Source: Eutreptiella sp. 'Long Island Sound 2002'
Lineage: Eukaryota > Euglenozoa > Euglenophyceae > Eutreptiales > Eutreptiaceae
Assembly: GCA_964036045.1 (NCBI GenBank)
Contig: OZ038383.1
Span: forward strand, 110,953,188-111,017,187
Length of the DNA stretch: 64,000 nucleotides
Direction of reading: 5' to 3'
Within the stretch, counting starts at the first letter, position 1. Each line of letters begins with the position of its first letter. Shown piece by piece: positions 42,165-52,443 of the stretch. The translations under genes were made by a program, and so were the position numbers. Below the pieces are notes generated by a model. That model worked only from the letters and a program-made list of their open reading frames with translations. It did not search any database and was not told the origin of the DNA.

Positions 42165-45036
42165 TGGTAGCAGAGGCTACCTGAATGTTGTACCTTTGGT
42201 GTCCCAACCACAGCTAGCCCCTCAGTACGGCCCCGTAGACTCCGCAACCCCCGGAGACGTAACGATTACGCTGCCGTGGTGCTGTGCGAACGAGGCCTTG
42301 AGAGGAATGCCTTGCGCAAGCCCAAATTGCCCAAGAAGGGCACAAATCAGCAGCTGTGGAGGCCCAGATTACAATCAAGATCCCAGTCGAAATTGGCCAT
42401 CAAGCAGCTGGAATCTCCCAGCCTACGCTAATGGCAACGCTCCGGTGGAGCTTACGGACCTGGCAGGTACTAATACTCCTTACCAATGTCCACATTTTGA
42501 GACCATCGACGCCGACATTGACGACATTGAGATGGGTGGTCCAGGTGAGGTACCTACCTATAATCGACCAGTCTCATGGGCACAATGGGACAACCATTTG
42601 TCTTCCGAAGTGACCCGTAACCTTGAGGCGCTTGAGGCCCTGTGTCTATTAGCCACGTCTAAGCTGATAGGACAAGAAAGAATCGCCTCTGATTTTTTAT
42701 TTGAATATTTTTTCCTCCTTCAAGAAGAAATTAAGACCAGGATGTGGTGGTGTTCTCAAGAAGATGAATCTTTTGCCATTTTCTTGCAGATCCGGGAGGC
42801 AAGCCCCTTCCCGAAGGAGAAGACCAAGGCACCGGTTGCCGGGCCCTCCGCCCCTCATCCCTCTGTTTCCATCCGCGACGATCTAGCCGCCGCGGTTGAG
42901 GAAGGAATCTTAGAGGCAGCTAGGCAGGCAAGCCTGGAAATTAGGACTGAAGGTGCTCCCCAAGTGGACTCCTGGCTGCGAACCACTGAGATTAGCGGTC
43001 CGACAGCCTGCTCAGGCCCTTCAGGACACGGTATGTACTGTCCTGCCGACTGCTCTTGCAGATTACAGCGAGATACTGAGCTCCAATTGCTCAAAGATCA
43101 AATGCAACTCATCATTCAGACGCTGGGAATTAAAGATCTTTTCAAGACCCACATGAGGTCTGAGGGCGCATCATCGGTGGAACAAACAACAGAACCGTCG
43201 GAGGAGGCGACAGAAATTTTTTCGATTGCTCCTTCGGTGGACTCTAAGACCACCGACGCCAGGATCAGCAGGACTAAGCTAAAGGAAAGGGTTACAATCT
43301 CTCGATCTCAGAGTAGATCGGCGAAGGCTAGGAATGAGGCTCAGAATGCGGAACGAACTGCCTCCCGTACTACCCTTCCTGCTGTTGATTCCAATGCAAT
43401 TGCCCAGATGTTGCTCGCCCAGACCCTCGCCGGAGCTGGTGTGGCTAATGATGCCGCCAAGGTGTCTGCCATTACGGCCGGTGTTGGGCTGGATTCACTT
43501 CTAAATCCCACTTCATTGCGACTTCGTCAGGTTGCCAAGCAACCGAAGTATAATGGGAACCCCAGACGTTGGCCTCAGTTCCAACGGGAATTTAAACTGT
43601 GGGTTAAGACTCAAAAACTCCAGGATGATCAGTTCCTGATGGCGCTCTTGGACTGCCTTGAGGGAGCGCCGGCCAACACTTGGCTCAGAACCTGGAGTGA
43701 TCAGGAAGATTCAAGTTCCCCCCTTACCTTTGATGAGGTGTGGGAACAGTTGGAGGTACGTGGATCCCGGCTGCCAGAGGACCATTACCACCAGATGTTG
43801 AAGAATTTTCCTTCGTTCTCGCGATTAATCTTGCACGAAGTGCAAGACAAGAGACAGCGCTTCTGGAATCTCGTAGAAGAATCTGAACATTCAGGCGAAA
43901 AAATTTCTAGTGCCGAGCTGAAAAATCTGATTTTTGACAAGATCCCCTCAGAAACCGCCGCCACCCTTCGGAATCGACAGTCCGAAGAAAAGGTCAAGAC
44001 CTGGTGGGCGGAGATCGATGGCTTTGATGCCTCGGCCAACCGGTTTACCGTCAGGGAGGCACTTCAAAAGTGCTCCCCCACGTCGTTTACCAAGGTGAAA
44101 TTCACTGAAAACACGTGGAAAATCAAGTTCAATGAACACGAGGATCGGGACTTGTTTGTCCAAGTCCTCAATAGGGGAGTAAGTTTCCATGGCAATCGCC
44201 TGAAGGCCAGGAACTGGGTGTTTTCGTTCACCCCGCAGGAACTGTGGGAAGAGGTTGAGCGGCTCGCTGACGCCGCCAATCAAAATTTCCATGAGGGTCT
44301 TGGGGGAAACAAGAATACCCAGCAAAACACCCAAAATGGGGCCCAAAAGGGCAACAAAAAGGTGAATGACACCCGGAATGTTCAGGATCATTGTAGCATC
44401 TGACTGCTTTTAGGTTCTACGAACCGAGCTAAGACGCATTCTACTGCTAATCACCGATGGTCTGCTTACGATCACAAGGTGATTGGTGAAAATGTCAGTA
44501 ATTCGCAGAATTCAGACAGGAATGACAGACAGGTGCATGGTGCCAAGGGGGGAAAGGGTAATCCGACCCCCTCCGGTGGAAACAAAAATACCGGAGGCCC
44601 TGGCGGGTCCCAAGGCAAAGGAAATCGGACTCCATCCGGTTCCGGTGGACAGCCGAACGGCCAGACAAGTCCTAATGGCAACGCCGGAGGCGGAAATCGA
44701 AATCCAGGCCAAACCCCTCAATCCGGTACAAATAAAGGAAATGCTCCAGGATCACAGGGTAAGGGTAAGGGAAATCCTTCAGGAACCCCCTTCTCTGGTA
44801 AGGGCAGAGGGCGTGGCGACGGTGGTGGCCCATCATCCGGCGGCCGTGGCCGTGGACGTGGAAAAGAAAACCATCGTGTGGATCAGGTCTCAGGTGCAGA
44901 TCAGGTGTCCGATGCGGATCGAGATTATGTCGAAAACGCCCTGAATCCAGCGGATGATCCGTTCCAAGATGAGTGGATCGACGAATCAGGCTGTGTTCAC
45001 AATGTAAATGCAGCCGCTGGAGGTCAGAACGCCTAG
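42001..45036 (+). CDS. gag: Element G gag polyprotein, with internal UGA
   Basis: ATG 42,001 lies inside the 5' LTR, and the frame runs straight through the primer site. The first 800 codons reach UGA 44,401-44,403. The same frame then stays open 210 more codons to UAG 45,034-45,036. Capsid-like helical region about residues 505-740, with KYNGNPRRWPQF and a W-rich tract, typical of Ty3 Gag. Two N-terminal Cys clusters (near residues 88-120 and 335-355). After the UGA the tail is Gly/Asn/Pro-rich with RGRGRGK repeats, an RGG-type RNA-binding tail, and there is no CCHC zinc knuckle. The UGA may be an inactivating mutation or a recoding site. The UAG is followed by GGG and then by pol in the same frame. 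Confidence 0.88.
42165..42176 (+). other. Element G primer-binding site (initiator tRNA-Met)
   Basis: TGGTAGCAGAGG begins at the first base after the LTR and is a perfect complement to the 3' end ...CCUCUGCUACCA known for vertebrate-type initiator tRNA-Met. Plant-type would be TGGTATCAGAGC, so this is a mild hint that the host tRNA is not the land-plant form. Confidence 0.9.
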
Positions 45037-48000
45037 GGGAGCCACGAAAATCGCCCCTCCCCAGGCGATTTCAGGCATGATCCCCAAATTCCTGATCGAC
45101 CATTACTTGATGTAGGGTCGCTTGTCTCCTCTCCCCTGGATCCGGCAGCGGATCCTTCTGTTGTAGTGGACGAGGTTGGTGTACAGTCCAAGCACAGGGC
45201 TCGTCAGTTTGTCACAAAGCTGTGGGTCTCTGATTGCAAGGGAAATTTCCACCTCGCCACTTGTTTGTGTGACAATGGATCAGAGGTAAATCTCCAATCC
45301 AATTCATTCTTACCCGACGACTGCGTGTTTGAATCGCCTCATCCTGTTACCCTCGAGGGAGTTTCTGGACATTCTCTCGCAGGTGGGCAACGCGGTTGTT
45401 ATATATCAACTCATTTGGTCGCTCAAGACCTTTGGGAAGAGCAAAATGTGGAAGAAGTTGTCCTTAAGGATGACTACTTCTACCGTGCTGACATAAAGTA
45501 TGACCTTTATTTGGGGCATCCTTGGCTTCGCAAGAACAGGGTAGCGCCCGTAGGTCATCGACGTTGTTTTTTGCTGGAGTCAGGTCCCTTGGAGCGTCCT
45601 GAATTTCGTTTTTTGCACGCAGGGTTTAAAAGTGCAGAAGAATTTTTGAAGCAAAAGGTGACACCAAAATTTGGTGAAGATGTCACCATTGCAGAGGTGA
45701 ATGGGAGTGCCGATTACTCCCAGGAGTTAGAATGTCTTCGTAGGGACTCCCAGCCACGACGCCCTTCGCGCTGGCACTCTTCATCCTACAGAGTTGTCGA
45801 CAAATGGCGCGATGCAATTTGTGAATACTTTCATGAACATCATTCCTTTTGGCCACAGTATGATGCCTTTGCTAACCGTATGAACAAGCGCTTTGACAAG
45901 CACTTCAGCGACGCTTGGACCCACAAATGGGACAAGAAGTTGTGGATTAATCCTCCGTTTCACTTAATCCAGCAGGTCATCCACAAAATCAAGCAAGATA
46001 AAACCCAGGCAATTTTAGTTGTGCCCTTGTGGGACGACAAGCCTTGGTTTCAGGAATTACAAGACATTTGTGTAGATTACATCGAACTTCCCAGGAAGAT
46101 TAAGCTGTATGCCAGGGACGACACAGGTCCCCTGCCACAGCGGTCCTGGAGTTCGCTTGCATTCCTGGTGGATGGAAAGCTTTCTGACTCTAATTCTGCT
46201 GATTCTAGTACAGATTCCTGTGTTGGGTCTGAATCTGAGGTTGAGCGTGGTACTGATGATGAATCTATTTTTTCTGATTTTTGTCCGTCAGATACCCAAG
46301 CCGATTCAACGTCCAATGGATCCGCCTCGTCTCCCTCTTCCCCAATACGGTCGACATCGAAAAGAATCTTCAGTGCACGGGCGAGGAAAAATCTCCAATC
46401 GCGCCGCAAATTCAGAGTTTTTTATGAAAAACCCCCTGTGGAAGCTTTCATGGATCCTTTCGAGGAGCTGGATCGCGAAGAGAATCTCTGGGATTTCGAC
46501 ACACGACCCACCTATCTTCAAGAGGCAGTTGATACGGACCTGTTTAGGGACATCCGTAAGAAGATTCTTCCTGCCAAAGCCGAAGAAGTCGCCAAAGTTT
46601 TTTCGACAGTAATTCCTGGCGATCAGGTGGACACTGAATTGTGTTCCAAGTCAAGAGAAAAGATTTTTGAGGAACGGAAGGACACAACCCTTTCAGGAAA
46701 GTTGATCAAAGATCCCCCTGTCCGTGGACAGTTCGGTGAAGCCTTCATCGAGCTTCGTGAAGGGTACAAGGCAAAAAAACAGCGCCGATATGAAAATCAT
46801 GGACACAAACATGAGATTCTCAGAAAAATCATCGAGAGAAATCACAGGGAATTTGGTTGGCTTGAGGGTTGTATGACCAGCGAATGGTGCTGTTCACCCT
46901 TCACAGTCCCGAAGCCACCGCCTGCAGACCAGAACACTATTGATGGTTGGCGAATGGTGGTTGATTTTCGCAATCTCAACGCCGAAACCAAGGCGGATTC
47001 GCACCCCCTGCCCCTCATTGAGGAGGAAATCGCCAAGAGGGCGAGAGGTCGTTTGTTCTCTGTGCTGGATCTCCGTCACGGCTTTCACCAAATGCCGTTG
47101 AGGAAGGACAGCAGACCTCTCACCTGTATGTGCACGCCATGTGGCCCAGTCCAATGGACCGTCATGCCCATGGGGCTGAAGAACGCCCCCTCATTTTTTC
47201 AAAGAATGATGGAGGATGTGCTGTTCACAACCCATCCTGAGCTTCGTGCCTTCGTGAGTGTGTACATAGATGACATAATCATCGCGACGGAAGGGGAGGG
47301 ACTGACCGAAGCCGAACTGGTGGCCCTACATGAGAAGCAGCTGAACCAAGTTTTGGACATTCTTGACGCTAATCAGCTGATTTGTGGGCCAAAGAAGGGA
47401 AAATTATTTTTAAAATCAGTCGAATTTTGTGGTTCTCTCCTAGAGAATGGCACCCGACGACCCAGTCCAGGGAAGCTCGTCGCTATTCAAAAGTGGAAGC
47501 GCCCTGAGACGATCACGGAGTTGAGAGGATTCCTGGGTTGTTGCAATTTTTACCACACTTTTGTGCCGAATTATGCCAAATTTGCTGCCCCCCTCACTGA
47601 ATTATTGAAGGTAGGGAGAGATGCGGGCAAGGCAGGTTCAAAGGTTCGTGTCAAGTGGACTGACGAGTGCGAGGAGGCCTTCCATCACTTGAAGGCAGCC
47701 CTCTGCGAAGTCGCCACGTTGCATGTGCCCCAATTTGACCGACCCTTCTACATTAGAACCGACGCATCTAGGTACGCGATCGGAGCTGTCCTTGAACAGG
47801 TTGATGAAGCCACCGGCGATCATTACCCTCTTGCATTTTGGTCACGGAAGCTAGCCCCACGCCAAATGCAATGGTCGCCGCGTGAGCAAGAGACTTACGC
47901 CATCATCTGTGCTTTAAAAAAGTACCAATCGTGGGTTGGCACCAATCGAGTCGAGGTCCTGACGGATCATCGATCTCTGGAGTATTGGGCCACCGAACAC

Positions 48001-50220
48001 ATTGATACTGTCGCGAGCCCAGCTGGTCGACGGGCCAGATGGCACGAATTTCTCTCTCTGTTTGACCTCCATGTGTCGTATTTGCCTGGAAAACATAACA
48101 CGGTAGCGGATGCTCTGAGCCGATGGGCTTACCCCGCCTCAGAGGGGCTGCAAAGTACCAACATCCATGGTACGGAGCAGGACCGCCATGTCATCATCGA
48201 ATGGGATCAGGAAGAAAAGAAACTCATTCGACGTGCATGCATGCAGTGCGCTGTTAAACAGCACGCATTGCCGTGTCACGACATCACGGCCATCACAGAT
48301 CCAGCGCATGCTCACGAGATCTGCACCAAAACGCTGAAAGTCGTGGAAAAAGTCACCGATCCCTCCTCAGGGAGTGTGAAACGGTTTGACTATACCCGAC
48401 GAGTAAGTCGATTTCGGTTGATCGAGGGCATTAAGCGTCGAGATCCGGCCAAAACTCCACCCCTGCCTAAAGATTCCCTGATCATCCGTGACTGGACGTC
48501 CGATTACCTGCAGGATCCCATGTTTAAAGAGGTCTTTGGAAATCTCAAATCCAAAGATGCTCACAGGGATGGGATTTTTGCGGAGTACTCGTTGGATGGG
48601 GGGAAGCTGTGGATGGAGGGTAAATTGTGTGTGCCAGACGCCCTAGCCCCCCGAGTGTTAAACTGGTGGCACAAATGGGAGTCCTCCCACGCACATGGCC
48701 GTCGACTGTGGTCGATGATTAAGCATAGGTTGTTTGGATCGAGGCTCTACACTCAATGCATGAAAGTAGCCGCCGGATGTGCCCAATGTGCTGTCTCGAC
48801 GCCTCCCAGCGCGAAGAAGCACGGCCATCTGAGGCCTCATCCTATTCTGGAGCGTCTCTTTAACAGAGTCACCAGTGATTTTTTCTATCTCGGTGAACTC
48901 GATGACGAAGAGTGCCATTGGACTAACAAAAAAGTCAATGGTGTGCTCCTCATTCAGTGCCGTCATTCCGGCTACATTCAAGTGTTGCCTTGCAACATTG
49001 AGTCGATGACTGGCAAGGCTGCCGCCAAGTGGTGCGCGCAGACCTGGATGGGAGGCTGGGACGTCCCATCCGAGGTGGTGACGGATTCAGGCAAAGAGTA
49101 CACCTCCGAATGGTGGAGAGAATTATGTGCTCGCCTTGGAATCCACCACCTCCGATGTGAAATCCACTCGCATCGAGCGCTGCCTGGCGAAAGAGCCGGC
49201 CGCTCAATTATTAATATGCTTCGTAAGGAGCTCGCGAGTGAAAAGGATTTCCATTGGATGGAAGTTCTCTTCGCATTGCTTCGCCGTTACCACAACACGC
49301 CTTTGTATCATGGCCTTTCTCCAAATGAAATTGTCTTTGGACGAAAGAAGTGTTGGTGGAACATGCCGTTGAATAATCCTCGCCCCTGTAAGGATGCTTC
49401 GCTGTTTTTGGACGAAGTCCAACGAGCAGATAAATCTGTGTCGAAATTAATCGAGAAGCATCAAGCTGACTGGCTTTGGGTTCAAAATCAAGGTCGAAAA
49501 AACCCCCACAATTTTGAAGTCGATGATCGAGTTTGGCTTCGAAAATCCGAAACCACCCTGGACGGAGATGACAAGCTTCTTCCCTTGTGGGAGGGGCCAT
49601 TCGCTGTTACAGCGCGTCTTGGTGAGAACAGGTGGAGGATTCGTGTGGATGTCAGCAGGGAAATTGACGTTTCGGGCGATCGCCTCAAGAGAGAGATCCC
49701 CTCCCCCAAGGATCGAGTTAAACCCCTTTTTTGGACTGCAAAACACTTGTCCGATCGGGTCATCGAAGGGGGAAAGTACGAACTCAAGAGGATTGTTGAA
49801 GCAAGACGTGACGCCAAGGGCGAATGGGAATTTCTGTGTGAGTGGAGGGGCTTTGATTCCAGTCACAACAACTGGGAACCAGCCCAATCTTTTGTCCATG
49901 GATACACCAAGGGGTTCATCGACTTCCTGAAGAAGCACCCCGAAATTGGCGTACTCCTGACAGATTGTTTGTCGAAACCAGACAGACAAGTGGAGAGCGA
50001 CGGAAAACGACCTGTGGTGAATCGAGATCCAGCCTTTTACGGCCCTCAGCAGCCACATTCCAGGGCTGATCCGTCGATCCCCCCTCCTGCGATCAGGCCA
50101 GCCCAGGAGCCAAATGAGGACCAAGCTTCGAGTTCGGCCGCTGATTTGCAGCGCCCAAGCCGTACGAGGGCCAGGCCAGACAGGTTGGTGGTCACATGCA
50201 TTCGTGCTTGGCCGAATTGA
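45037..50220 (+). CDS. pol: Element G pol polyprotein (protease to chromodomain), intact
   Basis: In frame with gag after UAG 45,034 and open to TGA 50,218-50,220 (1,727 codons; numbering below from 45,166). Protease motif CDNGSEV near residue 36, DNG in place of the usual DTG, with LGHPWLRK later. Methyltransferase-like domain about 205-330: YDAFAN, LWINPPF (NPPF at 262-265), AILVVPLW. An acidic Ser-rich linker and basic region follow. Reverse transcriptase about 540-780, YIDD at 700-703. RNase H from TDAS (aspartate about 866) through TDHRSLEYW. Integrase: H-H-C-C zinc finger with GCAQC, then a D in DFFYLGELD, a D in TDSGKEY and an E in ALPGERAGR. GPY/F-like WEGPF, then a chromodomain (LKRIVEARR, FLCEWRGF, NNWEPAQSF) about 1,540-1,580. 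A Ser/Pro/Arg tail closes it. Confidence 0.95.
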   Translation, partial: GSHENRPSPGDFRHDPQIPDRPLLDVGSLVSSPLDPAADPSVVVDEVGVQSKHRARQFVTKLWVSDCKGNFHLATCLCDNGSEVNLQSNSFLPDDCVFESPHPVTLEGVSGHSLAGGQRGCYISTHLVAQDLWEEQNVEEVVLKDDYFYRADIKYDLYLGHPWLRKNRVAPVGHRRCFLLESGPLERPEFRFLHAGFKSAEEFLKQKVTPKFGEDVTIAEVNGSADYSQELECLRRDSQPRRPSRWHSSSYRVVDKWRDAICEYFHEHHSFWPQYDAFANRMNKRFDKHFSDAWTHKWDKKLWINPPFHLIQQVIHKIKQDKTQAILVVPLWDDKPWFQELQDICVDYIELPRKIKLYARDDTGPLPQRSWSSLAFLVDGKLSDSNSADSSTDSCVGSESEVERGTDDESIFSDFCPSDTQADSTSNGSASSPSSPIRSTSKRIFSARARKNLQSRRKFRVFYEKPPVEAFMDPFEELDREENLWDFDTRPTYLQEAVDTDLFRDIRKKILPAKAEEVAKVFSTVIPGDQVDTELCSKSREKIFEERKDTTLSGKLIKDPPVRGQFGEAFIELREGYKAKKQRRYENHGHKHEILRKIIERNHREFGWLEGCMTSEWCCSPFTVPKPPPADQNTIDGWRMVVDFRNLNAETKADSHPLPLIEEEIAKRARGRLFSVLDLRHGFHQMPLRKDSRPLTCMCTPCGPVQWTVMPMGLKNAPSFFQRMMEDVLFTTHPELRAFVSVYIDDIIIATEGEGLTEAELVALHEKQLNQVLDILDANQLICGPKKGKLFLKSVEFCGSLLENGTRRPSPGKLVAIQKWKRPETITELRGFLGCCNFYHTFVPNYAKFAAPLTELLKVGRDAGKAGSKVRVKWTDECEEAFHHLKAALCEVATLHVPQFDRPFYIRTDASRYAIGAVLEQVDEATGDHYPLAFWSRKLAPRQMQWSPREQETYAIICALKKYQSWVGTNRVEVLTDHRSLEYWATEHIDTVASPAGRRARWHEFLSLFDLHVSYLPGKHNTVADALSRWAYPASEGLQSTNIHGTEQDRHVIIEWDQEEKKLIRRACMQCAVKQHALPCHDITAITDPAHAHEICTKTLKVVEKVTDPSSGSVKRFDYTRRVSRFRLIEGIKRRDPAKTPPLPKDSLIIRDWTSDYLQDPMFKEVFGNLKSKDAHRDGIFAEYSLDGGKLWMEGKLCVPDALAPRVLNWWHKWESSHAHGRRLWSMIKHRLFGSRLYTQCMKVAAGCAQCAVSTPPSAKKHGHLRPHPILERLFNRVTSDFFYLGELDDEECHWTNKKVNGVLLIQCRHSGYIQVLPCNIESMTGKAAAKWCAQTWMGGWDVPSEVVTDSGKEYTSEWWRELCARLGIHHLRCEIHSHRALPGERAGRSIINMLRKELASEKDFHWMEVLFALLRRYHNTPLYHGLSPNEIVFGRKKCWWNMPLNNPRPCKDASLFLDEVQRADKSVSKLIEKHQADWLWVQNQGRKNPHNFEVDDRVWLRKSETTLDGDDKLLPLWEGPFAVTARLGENRWRIRVDVSREIDVSGDRLKREIPSPKDRVKPLFWTAKHLSDRVIEGGKYELKRIVEARRDAKGEWEFLCEWRGFDSSHNNWEPAQSFVHGYTKGFIDFLKKHPEIGVLLTDCLSKPDRQVESDGKRPVVNRDPAFYGPQQPHSRADPSIPPPAIRPAQEPNEDQASSSAADLQRPSRTRARPDRLVVTCIRAWPN

Positions 50221-51865
50221 GGAAGCCATCCTACCACATTCTGCTCAATCCACTGTTCATTCTTTCTGTTTATGTCATGATGTGGAGAACTGCGAATGTT
50301 TGATAATTTGATGTCAATCAACTTTTCTTTGGTCTCCGTTCGGCAGACAAGGCGTAGATACGCTGACGGAGTGTGCTGCCGTGTTCAGAAAAAACCAAAC
50401 TCAGGCTTAATTCAGGCAGATTCGGGGTAATCTTGTCTCTGTTGGTCTGTGCATCTTTGGAATTTGGCTACTCGTGCAGATGGAAGCAAATGTACATAAT
50501 CAAAACGCTGGCCAGCGACATTCACCCCTACAGGTATCCCCTGTAGTACTGGCTGCACCAGATGCGACGCCAGGAACTCAGATCATACCTTCATTTGCTG
50601 TGATGCTAACGCCAAAGTCCAGATTCAGATCCAGGATCCTCAAATTTACCTTGAATTTCTCAGGTTTGTCCATCATTCTGCCACTGTTGTACGAAACCCA
50701 GACGTCAATTGTTCAGACAATCTTCATCTAGGAGCTCTAGGGACTTCTAACAGCAACCTCTGAAGTCCGTAAGCTTCGTTGTATTTTTGGCACACGCCAA
50801 TGTGAGCTCAATTCGAATAGAAACTGTCGAGAATGGTGAATCCAAGTGTCTTGTGGCACTCCATCGAGAGATTGGCCTTGTCCAAGTCGATTGACACCAC
50901 CGCCACTGTAAATTCGGTGTCTCTCAGTTATATACTGTCAGTAAAGCGCCTTCAGCGAACCTTCGGCGTGTTACATGCCAAGGATCCAGGGCCAGCATGT
51001 CCCATCATGATGCATCATCACATGATCCACATTTTGATAGAATCTGTTAGATGCTCGCGAACCAACGTGCCGGAAAGCACAATTGAGCTGAATAAACGAC
51101 AATATATATTAACTCTAGTCTAAACGAAATTGTTAGTAGTTGCAGTTGTAGACATTCCGCTTCATTTTCCCTTCATCTCAGGGAATTTACTCATGTTAGG
51201 ACAATTTAGATTGATTTCCTTGTCATCTCCCATCATTCCTCGAAGATCTGTTTAGATCTAAGTGGACAAAAGAACATCTCTACCTTGGGTGGTTCACTTA
51301 GGGTCTGTAGACTATATGTGTATTTGTTTAACCTCTCTGTGATTGCTTAATCCCCCCAATCTCTGCTCAAATTCATTCTCATTTTTGCTGAATCTTGTGA
51401 TCATCCACCAGATGCGCCAAATCTGAGCCACATGCTGTACTTTTCAGAACGAGAAAAGCGGGATAACACGATGTAGAGTTCGGCGAGGACACCGTAGCGC
51501 GCCCGCGACAGCGAAACTGTGCCAGAGCGCTGAGATGTCACTCCAATTTTTGATCCCCCCACTCAATCCACCAATAATCTACCTCATTCTCAACCAATGC
51601 ATGGTTTGGTATCGATTCTCGACACGTTTACATGCTTTCTAGCCCTTGACCTAATGTTTTACTGCACGGAGGACTGTTCGTCACTTCTCATTCTGTCTCA
51701 TTTCAGGTTCATCCAGCCTGATTCAGTGCCAATTCAGCCCAAATCAGGTCAGATCAAGCAGATTTCGCCCCATCGAGGCTACATTTCTATGTTTTTCTGG
51801 GACTTACCCGCACTACGTTCTTCGTTGACGTAGCGACACACCCCAGTGTGTTTTTGGAGGGGGAG
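50221..51865 (+). other. Element G 3' non-coding region and polypurine tract
   Basis: 1.6 kb with only short chance ORFs. It is T- and A-rich compared with pol. The last ten bases before the LTR, GGAGGGGGAG (51,856-51,865), form the polypurine tract. Confidence 0.8.
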
Positions 51866-52397
51866 TGTAAGTGCGGTTAGCCCCATCTGCTCAGATTTTC
51901 AGACATTCTGCCCAGATTGGCTACATTTTGGTCATTTTCTTTGCTTCGGCGGAATCGCCGCCTCGCAGCTCAGTCACAGGATATTTCCCATATATTTCTG
52001 ATATGCCGGATTTGATTCCGCGGTCCATTTCCCGTAAATCCGCCGCATTCCGCTATTTTAGCTGGAATCGCCATTTGCCGCTGACGCGCGCTCGCGGGCC
52101 TGATCGGCCAAACCTTTTTACATAAATGGATTATTTAAATTCTTTCAGACAGTTTTGGACACTCAGATGTATTTAGAATAATTCCCCTCAATTTTCTTCA
52201 TAGACTGGGATTTTCTGCCGGATAACAATCAGCATGGACCTTGCTTCTGTTGTCGCTGCTCTCGCCTCTGTTGGTGTCCGAGTATCCGGTTCTACCCCCA
52301 ATAACAACATCCAGGGAGACTCCTCGCGTGCCTGCCCCACTGGTCTTGCCGGCCCCGAGCCCTCCGGCACCCACAACGACCCAGGGCAGCACTTTCA
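51866..52397 (+). repeat. Element G 3' LTR
   Basis: Matches 41,633-42,164. It ends CACTTTCA and is followed by CCTCA (52,398-52,402), the right target duplication. The in-LTR ATG (52,234) here opens only a 69-codon frame. Confidence 0.97.
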
Positions 52398-52443
52398 CCT
52401 CACAAGCGCTCATAACACATCAGGGGAGAGCTCAGGGTACTGA

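Larger units (their letters stand above)
41633..52397 (+). mobile_element. Element G: complete, very recent Ty3/Gypsy chromodomain LTR retrotransposon
   Basis: 10,765 bp, flanked by the perfect 5-bp duplication CCTCA. LTRs are 532 bp, TG...CA, with a single difference noticed (41,893 C versus 52,126 T). A 12-base perfect initiator tRNA-Met primer site follows the left LTR, and a purine tract GGAGGGGGAG precedes the right one. One reading frame carries gag and pol, interrupted by UGA 44,401 and UAG 45,034. It is nested in the 3' untranslated region of element E. The intact structure and near-identical LTRs make it the best candidate here for a recently active family. Confidence 0.97.
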
